Source: Gossypium raimondii (lineage: Eukaryota > Streptophyta > Magnoliopsida > Malvales > Malvaceae). From it: a DNA stretch of 64,000 bases. Positions 48,795 to 60,700 of the stretch are shown one piece after another. The translations under genes were made by a program, and so were the position numbers. The notes under the pieces are model-generated. The model was not told the DNA's origin. It ran no database searches and was given only the letters and a program-made list of their open reading frames with translations. The stretch is from assembly GCF_025698545.1 (NCBI RefSeq), contig NC_068576.1, positions 57,386,094 through 57,450,093 of the forward strand, given 5' to 3'. Position 1 is the stretch's first letter. Each line of letters starts with the position of its first letter.

Positions 48795-51700
48795 TTAAGG
48801 CCCTCTATACCTTCTGAAGCAAAGACAGCTCTGCTGTTGATCAACAGGAATCATACCTCCACCTTTAGATGTGTCTATGGCTTCCAACATCGAAACTACC
48901 TCGTCCATTTCAGGTCGCTTGTCCGGGTTTGCATCCCAACATCGTTTCATTACGTTTGCAAGAGAACTAGGGCAACATCTTGGTATTTCCGGTCTCAAAT
49001 TCTGCGGTTTTCATGTAAGGATAATTAGCAATTATGTAGGTAAAAGTATATAGTGGCCTCTCTACTAGTAGTTAAATTAGATTTTGTCCAATCTATTTAA
49101 AAATAGATAAATTAGTCCTCATGCATTAGATTAAAGAGTAAATTAATTTTTGTACTGTTAAAAACTAAGATGACTAGTGAAATAATTATATAGTGACACA
49201 TGGCATGTTGTGTGTACCTCATGTTAACATATAGGGACTAGTTTTTAACAGTAAAAATAGATGAAAATTTTAATAGAATGACTAGCTTATTTTTTAATTG
49301 AATGTGAAAGAACTAATTTATCTATTTTTTTAGTAAACGGAACAAAATGTAATTTGAGTTTTAAGTACAGAAACTTCCAAGATGCTTTTACTCTATTATG
49401 TAAGATACAAGCATGACTCAATAATGCCGGAGGGAAAGAAAGGAAAACTGACATACTTGACGAACTACAGCCGAGGTCACTTCAGAGAAACTAAGGTCAG
49501 GATATGGCATGTCACAACAATATATCTCCCACAAACAGATCCCGAAACTGTACACATCGCATTTCCGGTTATAAGGATTGCCATTGAGAACCTGAAAAAC
49601 CCTCCCATTCAATAACTCACAATCATTCACTTTCATTTTTCTTTTCATGTCTTGTATAAAAATGATAAAACTAAAACTAAAGTAACAATAACATCCATAC
49701 CTCGGGAGCCATGTAACCAAGGGTTCCGGTCTCTCCGGTCATGTCATTAGGATTCGAAGCCTCAACACGTGCAACCCCGAAATCAGCAATTTTTACGGTA
49801 CGTGTCTTGTCTAACAACATGTTCTCTGTCTTTACATCTCTATGAACAATCTTTTGTGAATGAAGGTAACTCAACCTACAAATAATGGAACCCCCTTTTT
49901 AAGTCTAAAGCTCGAGAAAATTATTGTGTATTGTATTTTATTCTATTTATTTAAAAAAATAAACAAATTAATCATTACACATTAAATCAAAAAGTAAAAT
50001 AATTTTTCTGTTAAAAATTCAATCCATTCTTATTGTTAAAAACCAATCCCTTCATGTCAGAATAAGATACATGTAGCACACCACTTATAACTGTCAAGTT
50101 ATTCCACCATCTAGACCAATTTTAACAATAGAATTAGATGAAAATTTTAACATAATGGATTAACTTGCTCTTTGATCTAACATATAGACACTAGTTTACT
50201 TACTTTTTTGAATAAAAAGACAAAATACAATTTGACTCCTAGTACAAGGGTTCATAAAACATTTTTTTAATAAAAATAATCTCATTATAGGTTCTGATCA
50301 TATTAATCCCTCCCCAATCCATAAATATATAGGAGGATAATACGCTTCAACGTGCTAAAACTCACGTCCTCTTACATTAATAACAATGTCCATACCAATC
50401 AAATTAAAACTCAATTCACAATAAAACTTTTACCTAAGGCATACTACATGCTTGAGTAATAAAAACCAATAATACGATAAATAGAAGAACTAAAAATAGA
50501 AAATGGTATATATATATATATATGTGTGTTAAATTACCCTCTTGCAAGATCAAGGGCAAGTTGAACAACCACTTTGAAAGCTAATTTCCTTCTCCTGTTC
50601 TTTATCAGAAAACTTTTCAAAGCACCGCCGGGAAGGTATTCCACAACAACGCAACACACACTATTTGGCAGGCCTATTTGACCATTCTCTGTTTGTATTT
50701 GTAGCCCTGATGAACCCATTGTTGCCCCTATAAACTGGAAATCATAAACCAGAATATAATTTGTACCTATCAAATATCATTCTAAGGCCAAAGACTACTG
50801 ATATAGGTATAAGTATCAAATTTATACATGAACTTTGATTGAATGTAACTATACACGTAAAATTTGAATGTGATTTATCTGAATATATAAAATTTTGATT
50901 TTTATTTAATTGTATCGTATTTAAAGAAATAAATACATATATTTATTTTCATATTTGATTAGTATAATTATTTGTGTATGCTATATATCAGCGTAAAATG
51001 ATATTAGTTCGATAATATTATTACTGATTTGCAAAAATTGAATCAAATCAAATTTTATATATAACATTGCACCGTAGATCAAAGTTCATGTATAATTTGA
51101 CATTTATCCCTGTCAATATCGTATGCAACCATATCTTAAGGTAAAAGTACCATGGCTGCTCTTGTATTAGGAGTCAAATTGCATTTTGCATCCTTTACTC
51201 AATAAATGGACACATTAATCCCTATACGTTAGAACAAAGAACAAATTAATTATTTCTGTTAAAATTTCATCTCTTTGTACTTGTAAAAATTGACGTGGCT
51301 AATAAAATAACCAGACAATGACACGAGGCATGCCACATATATCTCATGCTGACGTACAAAGATCTATTTTTAACAATAGAAATGGATGAACAATTTGCTC
51401 TTTGATCTAATATACAATGACTAATTTACCTATTTTTTAAGTAAATAGATTAAAATGCAATCCGAATACAGATTACTCCATAATATTTTTCGCCAAGATC
51501 TTAAGTAAAAAAGTCACCTTAGTAACATTGGGATGGTCAAGTTTATGCCAGACAGCAACTTCTTGTGAAAAAGCTGCCCTTAATGCGGCGATCTCGGCAT
51601 CTGTCCTGTGACCTTCCTCACCCCAATCAAGCAGCTTTACTGAACATGAAAAAACCCATTGAATAAAACAAACAAGCTTGTGTATCAAAACCAATAGATC

Positions 51701-52373
51701 TTATGTTGGTTGGAATTACATACTTATCTCTGATGTCCATTTAACAGTTTAATTCTATTCTTTCATTGTTTACTGCTATCTATGATGTAATAACTAAAAG
51801 CTACGATCACATGAAAGTTAAATTAATGGTCACGGATTACATAAGACTACATTTGAAAATTAGTAATCACCATGGATGAGGATCTAAACGATTAAACCAT
51901 AAAAATCATAGCAACATTGAAGCCAATGAACTAAGAAGGATCAAAGAAAAACAATGCTAAAGAAAAAGGGATTATTTTGCAATTTAGACATTTAAAAGAA
52001 TAATCTGACCAGCAACATCGAGATCGTCGTAGATGCCACGATGAACCGTGCCAAAAGTACCACGAGCAATGACGGTTTTGATGATGAGTTTTGAAGGGTC
52101 GATCTCCCATTCTAGTCTTTCCCTTTTGGTGAAAGTTGTAGCCATGTTAGTGCTATTACCAGCAAGCTTGAGCTTCTCATCATTATTATCATCCTGATCA
52201 CCACCATGATCATCACCATCACCATCACCATCACCACCACCGTCATCTTTCTTAGTGTTGTTTTCGCTGCTCCAAACCCTGTTAAGATGCTTCTCGAGCT
52301 GTTCATCTAAGCTTTTGAGATCAATTTGATCTGCTCTAACGAACCCATCACTGTTTTCCTTCATATTACTCAT
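48795..52373 (-). CDS. CBC1: Raf-like protein kinase, CBC1/CBC2 type
   Basis: Serine/threonine kinase of the plant Raf-like MAPKKK C group. Arabidopsis CBC1 and CBC2 act in guard cells downstream of phototropins and with HT1 to open stomata. Exons on the minus strand: 52373-52010, 51639-51518, 50734-50538, 49875-49701, 49591-49457, 49001-48795, joining to 399 aa. The N-terminus has the family block FVRADQIDLKSLDEQLEKHL, then a Gly/Asp repeat stretch, then EWEIDPSKLIIKTVIARGTF. The catalytic set is intact: glycine loop ARGTFGTVHRG, K123 (VAVKLLDWGEEG), HRD 239-241 (D241) and DFG 259-261, followed by GETGTLGYMAPEV. The C-terminus ends QQQSCLCFRRYRGP, a Cys/Arg motif typical of CBC proteins. Three introns carry a family A MITE each. 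CBC1 versus CBC2 is not resolved. Confidence 0.95.
49031..49402. mobile_element. MITE, family A, copy 3, in kinase intron 5
   Basis: Element 49039-49394 begins ggtaaaagtatatagtggcc, and its right end on the other strand is agagtaaaagcatcttgg. It is flanked by attatgta at 49031-49038 and 49395-49402, an 8-bp duplication. The interior has gactagtttttaacagtaaa and gtgacacatggcatg. It lies between exons 6 (49001) and 5 (49457). Confidence 0.85.
49923..50262. mobile_element. MITE, family A, copy 4, in kinase intron 3
   Basis: Shares with the other copies gaaaattttaacataatgga, gctctttgatctaacatata and caaaatacaatttgactcct in order. Its left end is truncated or degraded. It lies in the intron between exons 4 and 3. 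Confidence 0.7.
50808..51112. mobile_element. Family C element with terminal inverted repeats, in kinase intron 2
   Basis: The left end ataagtatcaaatttataca then tgaactttgat is inverted at the right end (atcaaagttcatgtataatt then tgacatttatcc). It shares its interior with family C copies at 18765, 19805 and 35735, and shows that family C is a TIR element. It lies in the intron between exons 3 and 2, next to a family A copy. Confidence 0.7.
51140..51490. mobile_element. MITE, family A, copy 5, in kinase intron 2
   Basis: Starts ggtaaaagtaccatggctgc and contains attgacgtggctaataaaat, gacacgaggcatgccacata and aacaatagaaatggatgaac. Its right end approaches the exon 2 donor (51517) closely, within about 30 bases. 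Confidence 0.8.
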
Positions 52374-52483
52374 TGAGACAAAAACACAAACACGTAATGA
52401 TCAGTGGGAAAAAAGGGAATGAAAGAGGGAGTTTTGGTTGATAAGTGATTGAAAAAAAAAACCAGAGACTTTGCTTTTTAGTT

Positions 52484-52515
52484 GAAGAAGAAGAAGAAGA
52501 AGAAGAAGAAGAAGA
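52484..52515. repeat. (GAA)n microsatellite in the kinase 5' leader
   Basis: About ten GAA units on the plus strand, thus a pyrimidine-rich (TTC)n tract in the leader or near promoter of the minus-strand kinase gene, 111-142 bases before its start codon. Confidence 0.95.
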
Positions 52516-54803
52516 GAAACACAGAGTTTTGTTGAGTTTCTCTTACAAAACCAAAAGCAATGATCCATGTGGGCACATGGAATTGCCTCAACACAACGTG
52601 GCTAACTGACCCACTTTGGTCTCCTCTTCTTACTTACTCCTTCAATGTTTCAATTTCCTCCTTCACTGTTTTCTTTCTTTTTTTAATTCTTCAGTATTAA
52701 TATATATTTTCTTTGGTTAAATTCTGTTTTAAGTATATGCAGTTTTTATACATTTGAGATTTTCGTCCTTCTATTTTTATTTTAAAATTTTCTACTTTTC
52801 ATTTAAAAATGCATGTCTAACAGTTAATATCCTTAAAATTATTCTATTAAATATTCTATTTTTTTATAAAGTTAACAATAGAGTATTTTTTTAATTTTAA
52901 TAAATTTAAATCTCATCTCAAGCTAGGAAATATGTATAGCATTATTATCTTCACGAATGGGTTTTAGAAGGAAAAAAACATTATACATCTCATTTATTTT
53001 TAATATCAATTAAAACCATGTTGCAATTTTTCAATTCTGTTTATGTATTCAAAACTATATATTAAAAAAAAACTACTTGTCTTTGTAACTTTGTATAAAA
53101 GTTGTTACGTTAGTCCTCACAATTGTTAAGGTATTTGTCGGTCCAAATTTATAGCCAAATTTTGTCCATTTTCATTATTTAGCTCCTTGTTATAAATAGC
53201 AAGAATGTCATTACATTAGTGCCACCGATATATTTATGTATTGATTTATCCACAATGATTCGCGTGGTCATTGGACTCGCATTATTTTTCAATTGTTTAT
53301 CAACAAATTACAAAAGGACATATTTAGAAGTTAATTATTTACTTGATATGATGAATTAAATCTTAAATATAATTTTCTTTTCAATTGAGAGTTAAAATAT
53401 GTTATAAATTTCTGTAAATTTTAAATATTTAATTTTAATATATTTTTTAAAAATTTGTTTTTCTATTTTCTAATTTAAAAATTCAGGTTCAAGCATTAAT
53501 ATTAATGAATTTTTTGTTAAATTTATCGGTGTTATATTTAAAAAAAACCCACTTAATTACCATGTAAATAAAAATGATGTAATTAACATGAAGTCAACAA
53601 AAAAAAGCTACCTTATTAATAGTTGGACTTAGATTTTTAAAATTTAAAAAGTAGAGGAATTAAATTATTAAAAAAATACAATAACTAAATTACAAAATTT
53701 TGAAAAATACAAAAACTTATGACATATTTCAAATTGGTATGTAATATTTGATAAATCTCTTGGTACAAAGCAAATGGTTAGATAATCACATCAATGATCA
53801 AATACATCAAACAATCTTTGATTTAAACTGTTAAATTCGCTGTACAAACATTACGAAGTATAAAAATTTAGAAAAGCTTAGAAAATTCATAAAAATATTA
53901 TTTTATAAATTACAACAAAAAATTTAATAGTTAAATTAACTTAAATTCGCTTCAAAAGATTTTTAACTGATTTTTTATCTAATTTGGCCTATATTTTACT
54001 GGTTCAATCCTCGTTCAATTTTATGATACTTGTTGAACCATTTTTATCAATTCAATTCAATTAATTCAATCTGATTTAACAACGACAAAAATAACATAAT
54101 TATTGGTTTTACTTGAATAAATAAAATGGGTAAACTACATTAGTAGTCACCCAAATATATTTTTCTTTTTAGTCACACAATTATGAAAAGTTACAAAATT
54201 GTCAACTAACTATAAGAAAATTTCTTTTTGGTCACCTATCTGTAAAAATTACAAAATGGTCACTCAATTATTTAATTTATATTTTTTTAGTCACTAGTTA
54301 GTTAACATAGAAATGGAAACACCCAAAAAAATTTAATTGAATGACCAAAATAGATAAAATTAAATTATTAAGTGATCGTTTTATAACTTTTTATAATTTA
54401 TCAGTTCTCTAAATTTTATCCAAGAAACCTAAATCTAACATAAGTGGTCCAATTGAGTTTATAATAAATATGTGGTGTGTTTGAAGGTGTGAATTTTGTG
54501 GTTTAGCATAATGGACAATGACAATGATAGATGAACTTGCGAGCCCACCACGGATAGCTTTGAGGTGGCTAAATGCTAAAATATATATGCCAATTCAAGA
54601 TTACTAGATGCCGATGTGCTATGTCCTTGCAATTATGTTTCCATCCACTTGTTTTTACTACTATTCTGAATATGACCATCCATCTTGTTCTATAATTGTT
54701 GTCCCTATGGTAACTGTCCTCATTTTTTTTTTTTTTACAATTTTTGACTTATCAGTATTCATAATAATATTAAATCTTTTTTTAATATGAATAGGGTAAT
54801 CTA

Positions 54804-55197
54804 AATTTGTAAGTAAAAGTATTATAGAAGCCTCCGTACTAAGACTCATATTGCATGTTGTCATTTTTATTTAAAATTGAACAATTTAGTCTATGTACAT
54901 CAAATCAAAGAGCAAATTGGTACTTCCTATTAAAAATTTATTCATTTATATTGTTAAAAATTGACGTAGCTAACAGAATAACCATATAGTGACACGTGAC
55001 ATGCCATGTGTACCTCATGTTGATGTATTAAGACTAGTTTTTAATAGTAGAAATTGATAAGAGTTTTTAATAGAATAATCAATTTACTATTTGATCTAAT
55101 ATATAAAAATTAATTTATTTACTTTTTAAGTAAAAGAGCAAAATACAATTTAATTTCTAATTTAGAGTCATCCATCAAATTTTTACCAAAACTTGTA
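54804..55197. mobile_element. MITE, family A, copy 6
   Basis: Element about 54812-55189, starting agtaaaagtattatagaagc and ending tttttacc-like. It shares attgacgtagctaacagaat, gtgacacgtgacatgccatg and gactagtttttaatagtaga with the other copies. The flanks aatttgta (54804-54811) and aacttgta (55190-55197) match in 7 of 8 bases. Confidence 0.8.
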
Positions 55198-57184
55198 GTG
55201 TTTGTATATGGTAAAGAAAAATTATAATTTTGGGGAGCTAAGGCGCCTTTTAACTACAATTTGCATCAACCATTGATGAATTAATGGCCGGATGATAATA
55301 CGACATTTACCGGTGGGTATGGTGGAGTGTCTCTCATTTATAGCTGTCTATTGCTGGGTGAACCCCCCACTTGGTCGGCCCGGTTGAGTTTGGGCCGGAT
55401 AAAATGTTCTCATTTTCACAAGTGGGTTTGACTCAATCGGGATTGAAATAAGATTATTTTTAAAATTTCTTTACTTAAGGTTAATATTTAGTACTCCGAT
55501 AATTCATTTTTTTAAAATTCACAAGTAAAGCTAAATATTGTCGTATCTCATTTCTTTTATGTATATATATTTTAATATTTTATTATATTCTATTGGACAA
55601 TTCAGATCATCATAATTTTACTTGTGAAATCTAAAAATTTATATTAAATATTTTTCTTTTATTTAAACTTAATTATAAATTATATAAATATTAATATAAA
55701 ATTATATATTTTAATTTTTAAAATAGTAATATGAGTTTCTGGGTTGATCAAGCTAGGCACAACCTCAAGCCTTAACTTGAACCAATCTAATCTATAAACA
55801 CTTCTACTCTAATTGTATTATTGGAAAACGATAGAAAATATATAGATTAATTAAAATAAAAATATTTTTATATATTTGAAAAGTATGGAAATATAAAATT
55901 TAAATTTATAAATATCATTCGAGTAATTAAGTATTTCAAGCTAATCACTAAGTAAGCATATAATAAAATTTTTATTTAAAAAAATCACAATTTACATTTA
56001 TATTGCATGATATTTTATTTTAGAGATATTCATTGATGGGTGAAATTCAGGTTAGATTTATGTATGGTATTAACAATGTATACATACGCAACTCGATTTA
56101 GCTTGAAATAATTTTAAATTTTGCCTAAACTCATTTATGTAAATGATAACTCAAGTTTCTAAGTTTGTTTAGAAACACAAATATTGTTTTTAATTAATAT
56201 TACGCACATTTAATATTTACATTATATTATAAAAATACATAAAAGGTAATTATAACCTATTTTATAATTAACAAAAAAACCCAAGTAATAAACATTAGAA
56301 TCAACACTCATTTTCAAGTTTAATATAATGTTTAAATTATTTTGATTTAAAAAGAATTAAATGAAATTGGATGGATTTCAAAAAAAAAATCGAATCGAAC
56401 TGAATCAATTTCACTAATTTAGATTTATTTGATTCATTAGCTTTTAATTTTAAAAAATAATTTTATAGTATATTAAATTTATTTCTATTAATTCAAATAT
56501 GAACTTTTTTTTATGTTATGAAAAGTAAAAACTATTTGTAAATAAAAAATAAAAATTCAAATCAGTTTTGATAATGGTGTATTTTAACTTATGAATAATA
56601 ATCAAACTAATATTTATTTGGATTTGATAAAATTAAACCAAAACCAGATTAAATGTAATGCTTGGAATTAATTCTTTTTATTTGATTGTTGTTTTTATTC
56701 TATCCTAGTTCATACCCTCAAAATATATTCAGCTAATTTTACTACGTAACTGAGCTGAGTTAGAGTTCGACTCAAAATTTAAAGCTTAATATTTGATTCG
56801 ATTTTGACTGACCATCAATTTTTAATTTTAAACCCGCTCGATTAAACTCATGTATTAATTAATATACTCAAACTCAAACTCGAACTTGATTAAGCTATTC
56901 GTACTTGAGCTCTTTCTATATAATAAACGTAAAAATGTAATTCCATATTATAATATTAAATGAAAAGCTCAATTAGGTTAATTAGTCGTTCAAATAAAAT
57001 ATTTTGGTACTCAAAGCTGGCCCAACAAAGAGCTCAAGCAACTCAAGCTTGACTTGATAATTACTTAATTGTATTTTGAGTTTTTTTAAATTTAAATTTG
57101 AATAATTTGCAAGTACCAATGTCTCATTAATACTTCTAAACCTGAGCATCATGTAAAGGTATGATATCAAATTGGATCATCATG

Positions 57185-57568
57185 AATTTAATGGTAAAAA
57201 TATTATGGAGGCCGTTATATTAAGAGTCGGATTGTATTTTATCCCTCAACTTAAAAATTAGGTAAATTAGTTATTATACATTAGATCAAAGAACAAACTA
57301 GTCTTTTTATTAAAAATTCATCTATTTCAACAATTAATTTTATTCTTATATACTAGAATGAGGTACACATGACGCACTGCATATAATTGCTTGGTCATTC
57401 TGGCAACAACGTCAGTTTTAACAATAGAAATGTAAGAAAATTTTAACATAAAGGATCAGTTTGCTTAGTGATCTAATTTACAAGGATTAATTTATCTAAT
57501 TTTTTAGTAAAAGAAGCAAAATGTAATCTGAGTATAGGGCGTCTATGGTAGTTTTACCCAAATTTAAT
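57185..57568. mobile_element. MITE, family A, copy 7
   Basis: Element 57193-57560: left ggtaaaaatattatggaggc, right end on the other strand gggtaaaactaccatag. It is flanked by aatttaat at 57185-57192 and 57561-57568, a perfect 8-bp duplication. It ends about 200 bases before the EX2 start codon, so it sits in or next to the EX2 promoter. Confidence 0.85.
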
Positions 57569-57765
57569 GGGTTCGGATATATCCGAATGACTCCTTGCTT
57601 TCATGCAATTATCTATAGCGATATTATCCATCCGATCCCTCTCTCCCTCCACGGTTAAAACCCAAAATTCTCGAAAAGAAAAAGAAAAAGAAAAGTCCAC
57701 TGATACTATTACAGGACATAGATTCGTTGAGAATCGAAGATATCCTTTGTATCAACAATAGAAAG

Positions 57766-60700
57766 ATGATAGTAAGCAACCATGTATGTGGTCTTGGGCA
57801 ATCAATTTCAATGCCTCAGCTAAAACCCTTCTCTTATATCGATTTCTCAGCCAAGAAATCATCCAATTTCAGCTTTGTTTTGGGTTGGAATTGGAGTTTT
57901 ACTGCTCAAAACAGGCCTTTTCTGAGGCACCAATCGAAGAACTCTTCTTGGCGTTGTTGCTGTAACACCACCAATAACAGCAACAATAATAACCCCAGCA
58001 ACAGTCAGACCGTCAGTTCTTCTTCTGAATGGGATTGGAATCGATGGAGTCGTCATTTCTCTGAGATTGAACAAGCTGAGAGTTATACTTCTGTTCTCAA
58101 AGTAAGCCTTTTTGCTAAGTGTTCTTTATCTTGGTTTTTAATTTGTTAAATATTCGTAGTTATAGATAATTGAAGCTTACATCTTTACCTATCCATTTAT
58201 CATGTTTCTATCTAGTCTTGATTTTGTTGTTTCTTGTTCAAATTGAGTCCCCTTGTTCGTTTTATCATATAAACTACTTCTAAATATTACAAAATGAAAA
58301 ATTGGTAGCTTGTCCCAAAATTAATAGCTTGAAGGAAGATAGAACTACATGCAGCTTCTGCACTTTTCTCCATTTTCACCCAAGGAAGAAGAGGAAGAGG
58401 GGATTTGAAGCTTACTCTTTAGTGAAGGTGTATAAACATGAAAGGTTTTTACAGTGAATTTTTAGACTTTTGTGTTGCTGTTAGGTGTTATACCCCACTT
58501 AGTGTCAGCAGGATAAATTGAAATGAGACTCTCAGGTGGCATTAGATATAAAACATGTAGAATATATAGTGGAAGGGGAAGAGGAGAAGAGGGGGGAGGG
58601 GGGTAAATATTTGGTGTAAAACAAGGGGAAATAGGGAGTAAATATTCAGGAAACTGCTGGTTTTCCACCTGCATATTGTAAATTACTTTATTTGCTTCTT
58701 ATTTGTGGTATTCATTACTCTCCGTCTTCTTTTTCAACTTTTCATTATTTTCATTACAAAGGCATGAAAAGAAATGCTTTTTAGCATTGAAATGCTACAA
58801 GTGGTAAACTTTTTGCTTATGAGTATAGTGCGTGAATTATTAGAATATACATTATCTAATTTGCCTTTAACTTTGGTTTGTTTGCACTTTCGGTTTGTAC
58901 TTTACAATTAAATTGCATTTGGTACTTCATATATTTTTACATGTAACCATACATGTTACATTTATTGTTATATATATAAGAATCCTTCTCTTTTTTCCTG
59001 ATTGAATGCTCCACCTTGTAGTTCCAACTTGAGGATGCAATTGATAAGGAAGACTTTGAAGAAGCTGCAAAGTTAAAGTTGGCTATTGCAGAGGTTTCTT
59101 CAAAAGACAGTGTAGCTGAAATCATGTCTCAGTTGAAGGTAAGAGATTGTAAGCCTCTCAAATAAACAGTTTGCTGTTATGCTTTGGCATTTACTGGAAT
59201 CTGTTGTTTATCTGCAGAGTGCCATAGATGAAGAGCGGTACCATGATGCTTCACGGTTGTCTAGACTTACAGGAAGTGGACTGGTAATTTCTTTGGTTGC
59301 TACTTACTCTTGGGCTGTGTTCCTTATAGTGAATAAATGGCCTCCACTGAAAATAGTCAAGTAACACATCAGCACCATAGCTGCCTGGTTTTCTAGTATT
59401 TAGTAGCTCATGGTTTGGGTTCTACCATTGTTCTTTTTCCCAGCAATCTTCCTTTCTTGTCACTGGTGCACTGCTTTTATAAAGACAAACAATAGACTGT
59501 GAACCTAAAGCTCAGAGATATTTAGGTTCTTGAGAAAAATATTTTATGAATGAACATAATAGTAACTTGCTAGCATCGTATAACTGTTGGAAAGATGTTC
59601 CCCCTTTAATATTTAAAGCAATCACTGAAATGAAAATTTAACATTTGTAAGAGTGAATGACGGTAACGATAACTAGATGATGATATTTTAAATGAATAGC
59701 AGGGAATTATGAGTTTCTTTTTATCAAGGGGCCTTGCATAAGTATAAAATGTTCCAGTATTCCCACTTTTTGGTAATTTTTACCTCAAATGATAGGGAAC
59801 TTAAAATTTGAAGCTTAGCTCCCTATAAATCTTTACTGGTAAGTTGTATGGATTTTAATATGCTTTTTTAAGCTATATGGTCAAATAGATTCCATAAGAA
59901 CGCATTTCTTGAGATATGTTTTTTCCCCCTAATGGAGTCAATTCTTTGCATTGTCTGTTTGTTGCTACATTGGACTCAGCAGAGCTACATTGAACTGCTA
60001 ACCAGATTTGAAAACCGGACCTTTAGAAGATCACTTTCTCTTTCTCTGTGGTGTTAATTTGATGTTATTTTATTTCTGTTGGGCAGGTGGGTTGGTGGGT
60101 AGGCTACTCCAAGGACTCTGACGATCCATTTGGCAGATTAGTACGCATAACACCTGGCGTAGGTAGATTTGTTGCTAGGAGTTACAGTCCAAGGTGAGAA
60201 AAATCCCTCCACAACTAAGGTTCTTTCTACTGTAAATTATTGATAATTATTTACTACTGATTGCTTGCAGACAGTTGGTCAGTGCGTCACCTGGAATTCC
60301 ATTATTTGAGATTTTTGTGGTTAAAGAAGATGAAGAAACATATCTTATGCAGGTAAAGTAGTAATGTGCCTTAATTTATTATTATTTTTTGTTTGGGGTG
60401 GGGGGCATGAATTGATTCTAAATTATGACATCTTCAAAATTTGATGAATTCAGAGTATTTAATGATACCATGAGTCATGAGTGCAGTTAAATGCTGTGTA
60501 TGGTTTGTTTGCTTTGTTTGGCTTTTTGCTGATTGATATGAGTTGAAATACTTTGGCACCATGCCTTAATGGCATCAACTAGTACGACCACGTTTGGAGA
60601 GATCTTGAGTCTTAGATATGTGGAACCTCTTCAAGAGAGATTTGGGTTAATCCACTTTGACTCTGGAATTCCATTAGGTTGGTTAAGCAGCTGCTAGGTT

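Larger units (their letters stand above)
52374..57184. other. Divergent spacer between the kinase and EX2 genes
   Basis: 52374-52640 is the kinase leader and near promoter. The rest is AT-rich. 54126-54420 is an old repeat with phrases such as agtcacccaaatatattt, aaaattacaaaatggtcact and ttagtcactagttag. 55270-55420 is a less AT-rich stretch without a coding frame. No gene recognised. Confidence 0.5.
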
